A DNA stretch of 64,000 bases from the NCBI GenBank assembly GCA_023665365.1, contig JAMPEA010000005.1, forward strand, positions 1 to 64,000. Direction: 5' to 3'. The notes under the pieces were generated by a model. That model saw only the letters and a program-made list of their open reading frames with translations. It made no database searches and was not told where the DNA came from. Positions within the stretch are counted from its first letter, which is position 1. The number at the start of each line of letters is the position of its first letter. Source of the DNA: Bacillota bacterium (GTDB lineage: Bacteria > Bacillota > Clostridia > Christensenellales > CAG-917). The position numbers and the translations under genes are program-made. Shown here in pieces: positions 54,791-64,000 of this stretch.

Positions 54791-56146
54791 TTAGTAAACG
54801 CCCTCGGCAATCATCGCGTCGGCGACCTTTTTAAATCCCGCAAGGTTTGCGCCTTGGACAAGATTGTAGGGCAGGTGATAGGCGTTTAGAGTATCGACTA
54901 TGTTGGAATGAATGTTTTTCATAATCATTTTGAGCATATCGTCAACCTGCTCGGCGGACCAGCAGAGGCGCTCGCTGTTTTGGGACATTTCCAGTCCGCT
55001 GACCGCTACGCCGCCCGCGTTTGCCGCCTTTGAGGGAGCAACCAAGACTCCGTGCTCGGAAAGATATTCAAGCGCTTCGTTGGAGGTAGGCATATTGGAC
55101 ACTTCGCACAGATACTTCACGCCGAGCTCGACGGTTTTCTTTGCGTCGTCGAGGTCAATCTCGTTTTGAGTGGCGCAGGGCATATATATGTCGGCTTTGA
55201 CCTTGCCCCAAGGCTTTTCGCCCTTGTGGAATTCGCCGCCGAATTTATCCACATACGCTTGAAGCGCGCTCTTGCCTTGTGCGCGGAGGGTGAGCATATA
55301 TTCCATAAAGTCAACCTTCTCGCCGCTTATGCCGTTCTCATCGTAGATATAGCCCTCGCTGCTTGAAATCGTCACGACCTTTGCGCCGAGTTCGCTCAGC
55401 TTTTTCGCCGCGCCCCAGGCGACGTTGCCGTAACCCGACAAACAGAAGATCTTGCCCTTTATCGTATCGTTTTGATGGTTTAAAACCTCGTTTAGGAAAT
55501 AAACCGCGCCGTAGCCCGTAGCTTCGGGGCGGATATTGCTGCCGCCGTAGGACAAGCCTTTTCCAGTCAGAACGCCGTTTTCAAAGCCGCCCTTGATTTT
55601 TTTGTATTGCCCGAACAGATAGCCGATTTCGCGTCCGCCGACACCCATATCTCCCGCGGGAACGTCGAGGTTTGGACCGATATGGCGATAAAGCTCGCTC
55701 ATAAACGATTGGCAAAAGCGCATAATTTCGTCGTCGCTTTTTCCTCTGGGGTCGAAGTCGCTTCCGCCTTTTCCGCCGCCCATAGGCAGGGTGGTCAGCG
55801 AGTTTTTGAAGGTCTGCTCGAACGCGAGGAATTTCATTATCGAAAGATTTACGTTGGGTTGAAAGCGCAAGCCGCCCTTATAAGGACCGATTGCTCCGTT
55901 GAACTGCACGCGGAAGCCGCGGTTGACGTGATAAACTCCGTTGTCGTCCATCCAAGGCACGCGGAAGATAATCTGTCTGTCCGGCTCGACGATTCTTTCG
56001 AGGATACATAACTTGCGATACAGAGCCTCGTTTTCCTCGACGGCGGGAGCGAGAGAGCCGAGCACTTCTTTCACCGTTTGCAAGAACTCTTTTTGATCCG
56101 CATTTTTTCGTTCGGTTTGCTCAATGACTTCACTGATGTATGACAT
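54791..56146 (-). CDS. gdhA: NADP-type glutamate dehydrogenase
   Basis: Interconverts 2-oxoglutarate plus ammonia and glutamate, a main nitrogen-assimilation route. The 451 residues are of the hexameric small type: PYKGGLRFQPNVNLSIMKFLAFEQTFKN, the catalytic-lysine region LPMGGGKGGSDFDP, DVPAGDMGVGGREIG and the dinucleotide fold SGYGNVAWGAAKKL. Coenzyme choice is inferred from family resemblance only. AGGAGGCTT precedes the ATG; promoter at 56190-56218. Confidence 0.95.
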   Translation of the reverse strand: MSYISEVIEQTERKNADQKEFLQTVKEVLGSLAPAVEENEALYRKLCILERIVEPDRQIIFRVPWMDDNGVYHVNRGFRVQFNGAIGPYKGGLRFQPNVNLSIMKFLAFEQTFKNSLTTLPMGGGKGGSDFDPRGKSDDEIMRFCQSFMSELYRHIGPNLDVPAGDMGVGGREIGYLFGQYKKIKGGFENGVLTGKGLSYGGSNIRPEATGYGAVYFLNEVLNHQNDTIKGKIFCLSGYGNVAWGAAKKLSELGAKVVTISSSEGYIYDENGISGEKVDFMEYMLTLRAQGKSALQAYVDKFGGEFHKGEKPWGKVKADIYMPCATQNEIDLDDAKKTVELGVKYLCEVSNMPTSNEALEYLSEHGVLVAPSKAANAGGVAVSGLEMSQNSERLCWSAEQVDDMLKMIMKNIHSNIVDTLNAYHLPYNLVQGANLAGFKKVADAMIAEGVY

Positions 56147-56189
56147 AAGAAGCCTCCTTTAAATTTTTCTCCCCCATATTTATACGAAA

Positions 56190-56218
56190 ACTATACACCA
56201 AGCGGACTGTCGTAGCAA
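56190..56218 (-). promoter_or_regulatory. Promoter of gdhA
   Basis: Minus strand TTGCTA (56213-56218), 17-base spacer, TATAGT (56190-56195), leaving a 40-base leader. Confidence 0.65.
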
Positions 56219-56340
56219 TTATTTTTTAGCCGATTGCTTCAAATTTTTTATATCCGCCCTCTGCGGGGAGCGTAGTATTTTACGCCGAATTTGCATAAAC
56301 TGTGTATGTAAAAAAATTTTCCGAGTTTTCGGATTACATA

Positions 56341-56369
56341 TTGAAATGGAATTCGATATATGTTATAGT
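56341..56369 (+). promoter_or_regulatory. Promoter of the large-membrane-protein operon
   Basis: TTGAAA (56341-56346), 17-base spacer, TATAGT (56364-56369), 60 bases before the start codon at 56429. Confidence 0.65.
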
Positions 56370-56428
56370 AGTATTTACTTATAGGGATTGGGCGCGCGTA
56401 CGTATACGCGCCCGTTAAGGAGAAAATT

Positions 56429-59398
56429 ATGACTCAACAAGACCGACAGTTTAAAAAGGTCAAGCTGTACAGGGTGCTCAAAGTAGTGTTTTACTGCTTG
56501 GGGCTCCCCTTATTTGTGGCGGCTGTATTTTTGGCGTCGATAAGGTTTATCGGGAACGACCCGTTTACCGGCAATTCGCTTGCGGCGCAGCAACTGGGAG
56601 CGTTTTACGACATAAACAAGCTGTTCACGTCCCCCGCGCTGTACGGCGTTTGGATTGCGCTTGGGATATGGCTTTTGATTGCGATAGTGCACATTATACT
56701 TTCAAAGACGGTCAAGAGCCGCCGCGTAAGGGCGTTGTCGGTGACGGCGCTCACGATGGTGGTTATGCTCGGCTGTCTTTTTGTGATGGACGCCGCGCTC
56801 GGCGCAAAGATTGACAAAATCGCCGAGGAAGCTCCCTCGACCGTCACCGTGCAGGACTATAAGACGTTGCTATCCTACTATCGCACGATTTCGTCCTACG
56901 CGCACAAAAACAATTTGACGGAAAAGCTAATCGACCAAGTTAATCTGCTCGAAGACGTGTATCACATCGAGTGGGAGGGCGTTGACAAGACGGGCGTTGC
57001 GGGCTCAATCGAAAATAAGCCCGTCACCTATTATAACATTATCGCCGACGACGGCACTGAGGGCGTCGATATTAGCTTTAAGACGACTAACGGCATCGCC
57101 GAGCTTGACTATTCCGGCTCAAACGGCAACTACACTTTCAAAGGCACGGACGGAAAGAGCAAAGAGGTCGAGGGCAATCAAGTCGTCAGACTTGCGCCGA
57201 GCAAGAACGGCAGTCTTACGATAAACGACAAGACCTATTCGCACTATTTCGCGCAGGAGCGCACCTATTCCCTCAACGGAAAGAATTACTCAATTTACAC
57301 CTGGTATACCAAGGATATGAAGCCCACCTCTTGGCGCGAGGGCGACGACGCGTCGCAAGCCAAGTACAGAGAGAACGGCGTTTACGGCGAGGGTCTTTAC
57401 AGTCAAAACGGACTGCTGTCGGACGGCTGGATTTTCAGCTTTGAAAACGTGCTCGAAATTCTCGAAGACTACTACGAGGCGAAAGAAGCTATCGAAAACG
57501 GCAATCCCACCTATTACGCAAACGCGTATGCCCAAATGTACGAATCGGCTTATAAACGCCGCGAAACTTATTACAACGGCGCGAACGCCGACCCATGGCT
57601 TAAAACGCTTTACAATCAAAGAGTGGATTTGACCGAGCGTTTCTCGATGACCCGAGGGGAACTTGAAGAACTCATCGCAAGGCTCGGCGCGTTGCTTGGC
57701 GACAACTCCCTGTTCGACTATCTGTTCGGACACGCCGACGATATATTGGAAGGCATAGGCGGTGGCGAGGACGGCGGCTTTATCAGCGACCTTCTGCAAA
57801 ACGTAGGTTTCCTCGGCGGCTCGCTGGGCAACTTCTTCAAACGCCTCAGCAACGGCTTTCCGCTTTCGGAGTTCGGGCTTAACTCGGGCACGCTTTCGAC
57901 TGTTGCGGATATTTTGTCTACGCTTACCGGCAAGCAGTTCGATTACGTTGACGACCTCTATCTCACTTTGGCGTACAAATCCGAGGACGGCTTCGGAGTC
58001 AAGCACGACAACCTCTATCTCGCTATCGCAAGAGGCATGGGCGAGTGGAGATACGTCGAAAGCGGCGAAAGTGTCCCCCTCACGAGAGTGGGCAATAACA
58101 CTTGGGTTTACACCGCGGACCTCGGAAGCGACGGCATTATCGATAACTTCGCCACCACGGAAGTTGATGGCAAGCTATATGAGAACGGAACGGACTTAGA
58201 GGTCGAATACGTCGTTTCGCAGGGCGCAAATCAGTCGGACGTCTATCTTGATATAGATTTCAACGGCGCAATTCTCGGCTCGGAGCAGGTCGTAGACCCC
58301 GTTACGGGCGAGGTGACGACAAATACAAAATACGCTTTCGATTTGGATACGCTCAGCGCGTTCCTCAACGACGGGCTTAACAACTTGCTCGATAAATACG
58401 TTTCGGCGGACACGGTCGGCACAATTCTCAACCTCGTAAGCACCCTCAATATCTTGAAAACCGTCGAAGTGGACGGCGTGCAATACTACGGACTTTCGGT
58501 CTTGGGCATAGAAATTCCCCTCATCAACGTGCAGACGAACAAGGTCGATATAGATATTAACGGAATACTTTACAATCTGCTTCAAACGCTGTACTCCTAT
58601 CAATCGGCGGTCATAAAGCCCGTTTGGGAGTTCTACGTGAACGAGAACTGGGGCAACAAAGCGCACCCGTCCTACATTGCGTGGCAGGATTACGCCAAGT
58701 ACGAGCGCGCGCTTTACACCGCGACGATTTACGGCTCAATGATAGGCTCGACGCTTGTCGGTGACAACCTCGGCACGGGCGCGTATCCGTCGTCGTTGGG
58801 GCTTACGGACCTCGCGTCGGTGCAACAGCTCAAAGTGGATTTGTCCTATCAAAGGGATTTCTTCCCGCTGTTTGCCGTGCGCGATATGATAGCGTTGTTT
58901 GCGGGCATAGTGATACTGTTCTACTTCATCAGCTTTATCGCGGCGCAAAGAGAGGAGGATTACGCAACGGGCAAGCTCACCGTGCGCGACCGCAAGGCGG
59001 AAAAGGAAACCAAGAAGGAAGCCGAGGTGATCGCCGAGTTTGACGAGAACTTAGGCGGCGTATCCGAAAACGGCGAAGCTCCGCCCGAGGGCGAGAACGA
59101 GCAAACGGAAGAAAATTCGGCGGAAGAGAAAGTCGACGGAACAGCCGACGATAAAGCAGACGAGAAAGCCGACGCGCAGGCGGAAAATAGCGAGGAGAAT
59201 TCTTCAAATGAGACTGTCGCCGCAGACGGGCAGAAACTCTCAGAAGAAGCGTCGAGCGACCAAATAAAATCCGACGGCGAAGAAGCGCCCAAGTCGGAAG
59301 AGCCCGTTTCGGACTCCGACGAACCCGTCGCGCAGGAAGATAAGGGGGAAGCTCCCGAAGTACCTGTCGATGAAAAATCCGACGAGGAGGTGCTGTAA
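56429..59398 (+). CDS. Large membrane protein with ectodomain and acidic tail, unknown function (1 of 2)
   Basis: Not recognised. The 989 residues have three N-terminal hydrophobic helices (about 15-38, 68-92, 100-120), a large ectodomain (about 125-820) rich in Tyr/Asn/Gly, one C-terminal helix (RDMIALFAGIVILFYFISFIA), and a 145-residue cytoplasmic tail made mostly of Glu, Asp, Ala, Lys and Ser. AAGGAGAAA precedes the ATG. The next gene has the same layout and starts one base after this stop region. The ectodomain includes GGGEDGGFISDLLQNVGFLG and other helix-turn stretches without family signatures. Confidence 0.7.
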   Translation: MTQQDRQFKKVKLYRVLKVVFYCLGLPLFVAAVFLASIRFIGNDPFTGNSLAAQQLGAFYDINKLFTSPALYGVWIALGIWLLIAIVHIILSKTVKSRRVRALSVTALTMVVMLGCLFVMDAALGAKIDKIAEEAPSTVTVQDYKTLLSYYRTISSYAHKNNLTEKLIDQVNLLEDVYHIEWEGVDKTGVAGSIENKPVTYYNIIADDGTEGVDISFKTTNGIAELDYSGSNGNYTFKGTDGKSKEVEGNQVVRLAPSKNGSLTINDKTYSHYFAQERTYSLNGKNYSIYTWYTKDMKPTSWREGDDASQAKYRENGVYGEGLYSQNGLLSDGWIFSFENVLEILEDYYEAKEAIENGNPTYYANAYAQMYESAYKRRETYYNGANADPWLKTLYNQRVDLTERFSMTRGELEELIARLGALLGDNSLFDYLFGHADDILEGIGGGEDGGFISDLLQNVGFLGGSLGNFFKRLSNGFPLSEFGLNSGTLSTVADILSTLTGKQFDYVDDLYLTLAYKSEDGFGVKHDNLYLAIARGMGEWRYVESGESVPLTRVGNNTWVYTADLGSDGIIDNFATTEVDGKLYENGTDLEVEYVVSQGANQSDVYLDIDFNGAILGSEQVVDPVTGEVTTNTKYAFDLDTLSAFLNDGLNNLLDKYVSADTVGTILNLVSTLNILKTVEVDGVQYYGLSVLGIEIPLINVQTNKVDIDINGILYNLLQTLYSYQSAVIKPVWEFYVNENWGNKAHPSYIAWQDYAKYERALYTATIYGSMIGSTLVGDNLGTGAYPSSLGLTDLASVQQLKVDLSYQRDFFPLFAVRDMIALFAGIVILFYFISFIAAQREEDYATGKLTVRDRKAEKETKKEAEVIAEFDENLGGVSENGEAPPEGENEQTEENSAEEKVDGTADDKADEKADAQAENSEENSSNETVAADGQKLSEEASSDQIKSDGEEAPKSEEPVSDSDEPVAQEDKGEAPEVPVDEKSDEEVL

Positions 59399-59399
59399 G

Positions 59400-62213
59400 A
59401 TGGAAAAAGACAAGAAGATTAAAAACGAAGCAGTCGGCATCGTCAACAAAGACGCGCAAGGCAACGTAATAAACGCGGCATTCCCCGTGAGCAAGCGCAC
59501 AAAGAGAGATCAAAGCAAAACGTCGGTCATGTACACGCTTTTGGCGGTGATACTGTACGTGCTCGCGTTTCTGCCGGTCGTGATAGTGCCGGTGGTGCTT
59601 GCCGTCAAGTGCTATATGCTTGCGCCGTACTATTCGCTTTGGCATTTCATAGGCGTGATAGTTTCCATTGTGTTTGCGATTATCTACGCCGTCGTCATAT
59701 TTGCGGTGTCGAGGAAAAAATCCAAGAGCAATATCGCTATGCAGACGGTGAAAGTCGCAATCACGTTCACCTGCCTTACGTCGGTTTTCGCGTTGTTATT
59801 GACCTACGCTTTGCCCGACCTCATCGAAATGGCTACGCAAAACACGCTGTTCGTGGAGGACGTTTACTATAACGCCGAAGCGCAGGCGGAGAAAAATCTC
59901 AAACTGGACCGCGACTTCGTCATGTATAACCTCTTAAACGGCAACCTCAACAACCATAGCAAGGACGACGGAGACTATTCATATACGACGCTTTCAAAAC
60001 GCGAAGAAGGGTCGTCGGGGCAGTATATCAAATATTATAACAGCGAGATTAACACTAATTTCTTGGCGTACAAAAACGGCTATACGCTGTCCTCGTTGCA
60101 AACGAGAGTCCTCGACAAGATGAAAGAGGAACAGCCCAGAAAATACGAGTTATACGAGTTCGTTTACAACACCTACGTTTTAAACGACTTCGACTACGCG
60201 CTTTACAACAATATCGACCGCCGAGCGTTTGCGTTGGCATTGGTCGATTACGAGTATAAGCACGCAAATTACGAGCGTCTGCTCAAAGAGGGCTTCAAAA
60301 ACAAGAAAATCCAACAGATATTCGAGTCCAACTACAACAACTACAACCACGACGGCTATCAGACGTTCGACGACCCGCTGCTCCTCTACGCGCAGATGGA
60401 AGGTCGTCTTACGACTTCCGTCATCGTCCACATTCTGCTCAACGAGGGCTGGACGTACTCGCAGGTCGCTTACGACGAGAACGGCAACATCCAGTATGCC
60501 GACGACGGAAATCTCCTGTTCGAGCAATACAATCCCGAGGCGAGAGATAAGTTTGAGGCGGAACACGGCGTTTACAACTTCAAAGGCACGCTCCTCAACG
60601 CCGACGGAAAGACGTATGAGGAAAGCTACGGCTTCAACTCCGACGGCTGGATGGTCTTTAAAAACGGCGTGGTGAAGCGTCCTATCCAGTGGTCTGTCCT
60701 CGATATGGACGGCAAAAAAATGGATTTGGCAAGCGTCGATATATTCGGAATGCTCAACAATCTGCTCCCGCAAATCGATTTGGATTTGTCGAGTCTGGTC
60801 GCAGGTCTGTTGCCGACGCTCGGCAAGTTGGTTGACTCCGTGGGCGAACTTTTGCAGGACGACTTGCAAGACCTTATCGAATTCGCAACCGGCGGCGCAA
60901 ACCTCAATATCAGCATTTGCATCGACGACGACAATATGCTCGACATAGGGCTTATGCCTATGAATACCATCTACGGGTTCTCGGGCTATGCAAATTCGAC
61001 TTGGGTGCAGTCTAACAACCTGCTTATGGCGGTCATCAATCTCGTCGGCACGAGAAACTGGTTCAGCATATTCGGCGCGGTGGGCGTAGTGCTCGTCATC
61101 GCGGCGGGCATACTGCGCGAGTGCGCAAAGAAAACGCGACTCAGAACAGCCGTCTCCCGCGATAGAATTATCAGAAACAATACCGCTAAACTCATTGCCG
61201 AGGGCGAATACGTCCCCGACGAGAGCGACGAAAACAGTCTCCTCGCAGAGGACTTGACCTTAGCCGACGTCGAGGACATCGAAAACGCTCAGCAACGCAG
61301 AGCAATCAAAGGCAAGGATTTGGGCAATATAAATCTCGACGGCATCGACCTCGACGGGCTTGACCTTGACGGAATAGACCTCTCGGGCATCGACCTTAAC
61401 AACCTCGACGATATAAATATCGATGAGATAAACCTTGACGAAATCAATCTCGACGATATTGACGTTGACGACGTAAATCTCGATGATATTGACCTCGCCG
61501 AGGCGGAGGAAAAACCCAAAAAGAAAAAGGCAAGCAAGAAGAAAAAGTCCGTCGAAAGCGAAAAAGCCGCCGAGCCGTCGGCAAGCGACGGGATAGCCGA
61601 GGAAAATAACGAAATATCCGAAGCTCCGCAAGTTGCCGAAGCGACTGCCGAGCAGGTTACGGCGCAACCCGCAGAACAGCCCGATGAGGCAGAGCCTGCT
61701 CAAACGACCGCACCTGTCGAGAACGTCGAGCCTGTCCAAACGACCGAGCCTGTTCAGAAAACGGAACCCGCCTCAGAGTTAGACGGCGAAAAGACGGAGG
61801 AGGCGACCGCCGAAGCAGAAAGCGAGCCTGCGCCCGTCGCCGAGGAAGCGCACGAAAGCGATGCTCCCGCCGAGCCGATTGTAGAGGCGGAACAGGTCGC
61901 GGAGCAAGTCACGGCGCAACCCGACGCAGAAGAACCCGTCGAGGAAGTTGCTCCTCTCGATGAGGTCGCTCCTGTCGAAGAAGCCGCTCCCGCCGAAGCT
62001 CCCAAAGAGGAAAAGCCCGCCAAGAAAAAGAGGGAAAAGAAAAAGAACAAGAAGAAAGACGACCTTGAAGACCTCGACGATTTGTCCGACCTCGACGGAT
62101 TGGATTTGGATAGCTTGGACGACTTATCCGACCTCTCCGACCTCGACGGCATCGATATAAGCGAACTTCTCGACGACGAGCCGAAATCGAAAAAGAAAAA
62201 ATCCAAAAAATAA
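59400..62213 (+). CDS. Large membrane protein with pentapeptide-like acidic tail, unknown function (2 of 2)
   Basis: Not recognised; same layout as its upstream neighbour. The start is MEKDKKIKNEAVG (59400, 937 aa) with GAGGAGGTG inside the preceding gene's end. N-terminal helices lie near 45-70, 80-107 and 120-142, the ectodomain is about 150-555, and the C-terminal helix is FSIFGAVGVVLVIAAGIL. The tail begins with an array of five-residue steps (IDLDG, LDLDG, IDLSG, IDLNN) near 640-700, then Lys-rich KKKKASKKKKS, a Pro/Ala/Glu-rich stretch, and a second Asp/Leu array at the end. Confidence 0.7.
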   Translation: MEKDKKIKNEAVGIVNKDAQGNVINAAFPVSKRTKRDQSKTSVMYTLLAVILYVLAFLPVVIVPVVLAVKCYMLAPYYSLWHFIGVIVSIVFAIIYAVVIFAVSRKKSKSNIAMQTVKVAITFTCLTSVFALLLTYALPDLIEMATQNTLFVEDVYYNAEAQAEKNLKLDRDFVMYNLLNGNLNNHSKDDGDYSYTTLSKREEGSSGQYIKYYNSEINTNFLAYKNGYTLSSLQTRVLDKMKEEQPRKYELYEFVYNTYVLNDFDYALYNNIDRRAFALALVDYEYKHANYERLLKEGFKNKKIQQIFESNYNNYNHDGYQTFDDPLLLYAQMEGRLTTSVIVHILLNEGWTYSQVAYDENGNIQYADDGNLLFEQYNPEARDKFEAEHGVYNFKGTLLNADGKTYEESYGFNSDGWMVFKNGVVKRPIQWSVLDMDGKKMDLASVDIFGMLNNLLPQIDLDLSSLVAGLLPTLGKLVDSVGELLQDDLQDLIEFATGGANLNISICIDDDNMLDIGLMPMNTIYGFSGYANSTWVQSNNLLMAVINLVGTRNWFSIFGAVGVVLVIAAGILRECAKKTRLRTAVSRDRIIRNNTAKLIAEGEYVPDESDENSLLAEDLTLADVEDIENAQQRRAIKGKDLGNINLDGIDLDGLDLDGIDLSGIDLNNLDDINIDEINLDEINLDDIDVDDVNLDDIDLAEAEEKPKKKKASKKKKSVESEKAAEPSASDGIAEENNEISEAPQVAEATAEQVTAQPAEQPDEAEPAQTTAPVENVEPVQTTEPVQKTEPASELDGEKTEEATAEAESEPAPVAEEAHESDAPAEPIVEAEQVAEQVTAQPDAEEPVEEVAPLDEVAPVEEAAPAEAPKEEKPAKKKREKKKNKKKDDLEDLDDLSDLDGLDLDSLDDLSDLSDLDGIDISELLDDEPKSKKKKSKK

Positions 62214-62229
62214 TATCAAGCAATACTAC

Positions 62230-62256
62230 GATAACCGCTCGCAATGGGCGGTTATC
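62230..62256 (+). other. Intercistronic hairpin
   Basis: GATAACCGC pairs with GCGGTTATC around a 9-base loop, between the large-protein gene and the phosphoribosyltransferase gene. There is no T-run, so it may be an mRNA-processing or stability element instead of a terminator. Confidence 0.5.
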
Positions 62257-62276
62257 ATAAATAGACGGTGAAAGCT

Positions 62277-62819
62277 ATGGAAAAATTTTATACTGCGGAT
62301 ATTGACGGGCGCAAGGCGGATTTGCCTATTTTAAAGTTGCCGTCGGGGATAGGGATTTGCTTTTTCAATCTGCACGGCAATCAGTCGTTCACAGAGTATT
62401 GCGGCAAGGCGATAGCAAAGCGCGTCGCGGGGTGCGACGTGGTTATCACCGCCGAATCCAAGGGCTTACAGCTTGCGCACGTGGTCGCGCGCGAACTCGG
62501 ACAGGAATATTACGCCGTCTGTCGAAAATCCAAAAAGCTGTATATGCAAGACGGCTTGCAGACGAGCGTTAAGTCCATCACGACAGGCGAGGAGCAGACG
62601 CTATATCTAAGCAAGCGCGACGCCGATTTGCTTGCTGGCAAGCGCGTTGCGATTGTGGACGACGTGGTGTCCACGGGCGGAAGCCTAAGCGGAATAGAGG
62701 AGCTTGTGCGTCTTGCCGGCGGCGAGGTCGCATATAAGGCGTTCGTGCTTGCAGAGGGCGACGCAAAGGCGCGCAACGACATTATATATCTCGGGACAAT
62801 CCCGATTATCACGGACTGA
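62277..62819 (+). CDS. Phosphoribosyltransferase (purine type)
   Basis: A 180-residue type I phosphoribosyltransferase with the PRPP-binding loop VAIVDDVVSTGGSL near residue 122 and the flexible-loop region YYAVCRKSKKLYMQDGL. This layout resembles adenine phosphoribosyltransferase and its relatives; the base is not certain. I use the ATG at 62277 (preceded by GGTGA) in preference to the GTG at 62268. Next gene after 2 bases. Confidence 0.8.
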   Translation: MEKFYTADIDGRKADLPILKLPSGIGICFFNLHGNQSFTEYCGKAIAKRVAGCDVVITAESKGLQLAHVVARELGQEYYAVCRKSKKLYMQDGLQTSVKSITTGEEQTLYLSKRDADLLAGKRVAIVDDVVSTGGSLSGIEELVRLAGGEVAYKAFVLAEGDAKARNDIIYLGTIPIITD

Positions 62820-62821
62820 TT

Positions 62822-64000
62822 ATGCTTGAACTTTTACTTCCTGCGGGAAATCTGAAAAAATTGCGCACTGCGTTTTATTTCGGCGCAGACGCGGTATACG
62901 TTGGCGGAAAAGACTTTTCGCTTAGAGCTTTTGCGGACAATTTTACGCGCGACGAGCTTAAAGAGGGCATAGCCTATGCCCATAGCCTCGGAAAAAAGGT
63001 TTACGTCACGGCAAATATTTTCGCAAAAAATTCCGACTTGAAAGAGGCGGGCGATTACTTTGCGTTTTTAGAGGAAGCGGGCGCGGACGCGGCGCTCATA
63101 TCCGACGTCGGCTTGCTTGCGCTTTGCAAGGAGAAAGCGCCAAATCTCACGATACATTTATCCACACAGGCAAACACAACCAATATAATGGCTGTGAAAT
63201 TCTGGCGAAATTTGGGCGTAAAAAGGGTGGTGCTTGCGCGCGAACTGTCCCTTGACGAAATCCGCGAAATCCACGCCGCCGTGCCCGATATGGAACTCGA
63301 AGCGTTTGTGCACGGCGCAATGTGCGTCAGTTACAGCGGGCGGTGTCTGCTGTCGTCGTACTTTTCAAATCGCAGTTCCAATCGCGGGGAGTGCGTACAG
63401 CCCTGCCGTTGGGGGTATCGCTTGACGGAGGGGCGAAAGGACGTGTGCGTTGACGTCGAGCAGGACGGGCGCGGCACTTATTTTATGAACAGCCGCGATC
63501 TGCGTCTGCTTTCCCGCTTGCCGGAGCTTATCGAGGCGGGCATAACGTCGTTTAAGGTCGAGGGGCGTATGAAAAGCGAGTTCTACGTTGCCACCGTCGC
63601 CACCGCCTATCGCCGCGCGCTCGACGAAATCGCGCAATTCGGCGAAATCAAAAACGCGGAAAAGTATAACAATATCCTTGAAAACATTTCCCACCGCGCG
63701 TACACCGAGGCTTATCTCGACGGCGAAAACACGCATACGATTTCGCTCGACGACGAGTGTTTAAAGGAAAAGTATAAGTACGTCGCAACCGTGCTCGACG
63801 TTACGCCTGCGGGAAGCGGCTACTTTGTCACGGTCGAGATGCGCAATCGCTTTAAAAGCGGAGATATTGTCACAGTGTTGTCCCCAAACGATACGAACGG
63901 CATGACTTTCGCTATGGGCGAAATTGTGCACTGCGAGGACGGGAGCGTCACAAACGACGCAAAGCTCGTGCAACATGTCTACGGCTTTAACTGTCCGCTT
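62822..64000 (+). CDS. Peptidase U32-family protein (TrhP/YegQ-like), cut by the window end
   Basis: The first 393 codons only. The start is MLELLLPAGNLKKLRTAFYFGADAVYVGG-like at 62822, the usual U32 opening. The signature EAFVHGAMCVSYSGRCLLSSY near residue 160 is followed by SNRGECVQPCRW, with the cysteines that bind a cluster in this family. MKSEFYVATVATAYRRALD also fits. Many relatives make 5-hydroxyuridine in tRNA (TrhP) instead of acting as proteases, and that is the likelier role here. It shares an operon with the phosphoribosyltransferase. Confidence 0.88.
   Translation, partial: MLELLLPAGNLKKLRTAFYFGADAVYVGGKDFSLRAFADNFTRDELKEGIAYAHSLGKKVYVTANIFAKNSDLKEAGDYFAFLEEAGADAALISDVGLLALCKEKAPNLTIHLSTQANTTNIMAVKFWRNLGVKRVVLARELSLDEIREIHAAVPDMELEAFVHGAMCVSYSGRCLLSSYFSNRSSNRGECVQPCRWGYRLTEGRKDVCVDVEQDGRGTYFMNSRDLRLLSRLPELIEAGITSFKVEGRMKSEFYVATVATAYRRALDEIAQFGEIKNAEKYNNILENISHRAYTEAYLDGENTHTISLDDECLKEKYKYVATVLDVTPAGSGYFVTVEMRNRFKSGDIVTVLSPNDTNGMTFAMGEIVHCEDGSVTNDAKLVQHVYGFNCPL

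Overview
The window is a stretch of bacterial chromosome around the replication origin. Gene content and order point to a Gram-positive, endospore-forming Clostridia-type Firmicute. The evidence is a complete gerA-type germination operon, the spore protein YyaC, an oriC neighbourhood holding rpmH-rnpA-yidD-yidC-jag-mnmE-mnmG, dnaA, dnaN, recF, parAB and gyrBA, B. subtilis-type parS sites, and an anaerobe-type flavodiiron protein fused to rubredoxin. Christensenellales-like gut clostridia are a reasonable guess, but that is inference. No phage, insertion-sequence transposase or CRISPR array is visible.

Layout. 0.2-6.9 kb: minus-strand ribosome/membrane/tRNA-modification operon, interrupted between mnmE and mnmG by a structured repeat. 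7-11 kb: germinant receptor operon. 11-17 kb: a degenerate alpha/beta-hydrolase, signal peptidase I, an ABC-2 exporter, repeats and yyaC. 17-22.6 kb: a CvpA-like protein, a 1096-residue membrane-anchored repeat protein, a GNAT enzyme, and a DUF2975/HTH pair with two operators. 22.6-23.1 kb: tRNA-Asn followed by a 178-bp tandem repeat that copies the tRNA 3' end. 23.3-29 kb: membrane protein, metal exporter, dnaN, dnaA (inverted) and recF. 29-35 kb: a 1326-residue LRR/Sel1 protein and parBA. 35-36.7 kb: a GH13 glucosidase. 36.73-38.83 kb: a 2.1-kb gene-free region with four DnaA boxes and four parS sites, the probable oriC. 38.8-43.3 kb: gyrB and gyrA. 43.5-56 kb: housekeeping genes (mtnN, rsmG, a lipoprotein, flavodiiron protein, uppP, ychF, argS, gdhA) separated by dispersed structured repeats. 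56.4-64 kb: an operon of two very large membrane proteins with acidic tails, a phosphoribosyltransferase and a U32-family protein cut by the window edge.

The strongest unexplained signal lies in the intergenic regions. At least four repeat families (called R1, R2, R3 and the GGGGTCCCC hairpins here) recur. In R1 and R3 the stem sequences differ between copies but base pairing is kept by compensatory changes, which argues for a selected RNA or single-stranded DNA structure. All three R3 copies begin at the stop codon of the preceding gene. A second pattern is a set of genes (dnaA, recF, parA, rsmG, an ABC ATPase, a hydrolase-like gene) whose -10 box lies only 6-9 bases before the start codon, predicting leaderless or near-leaderless mRNAs in the origin region.
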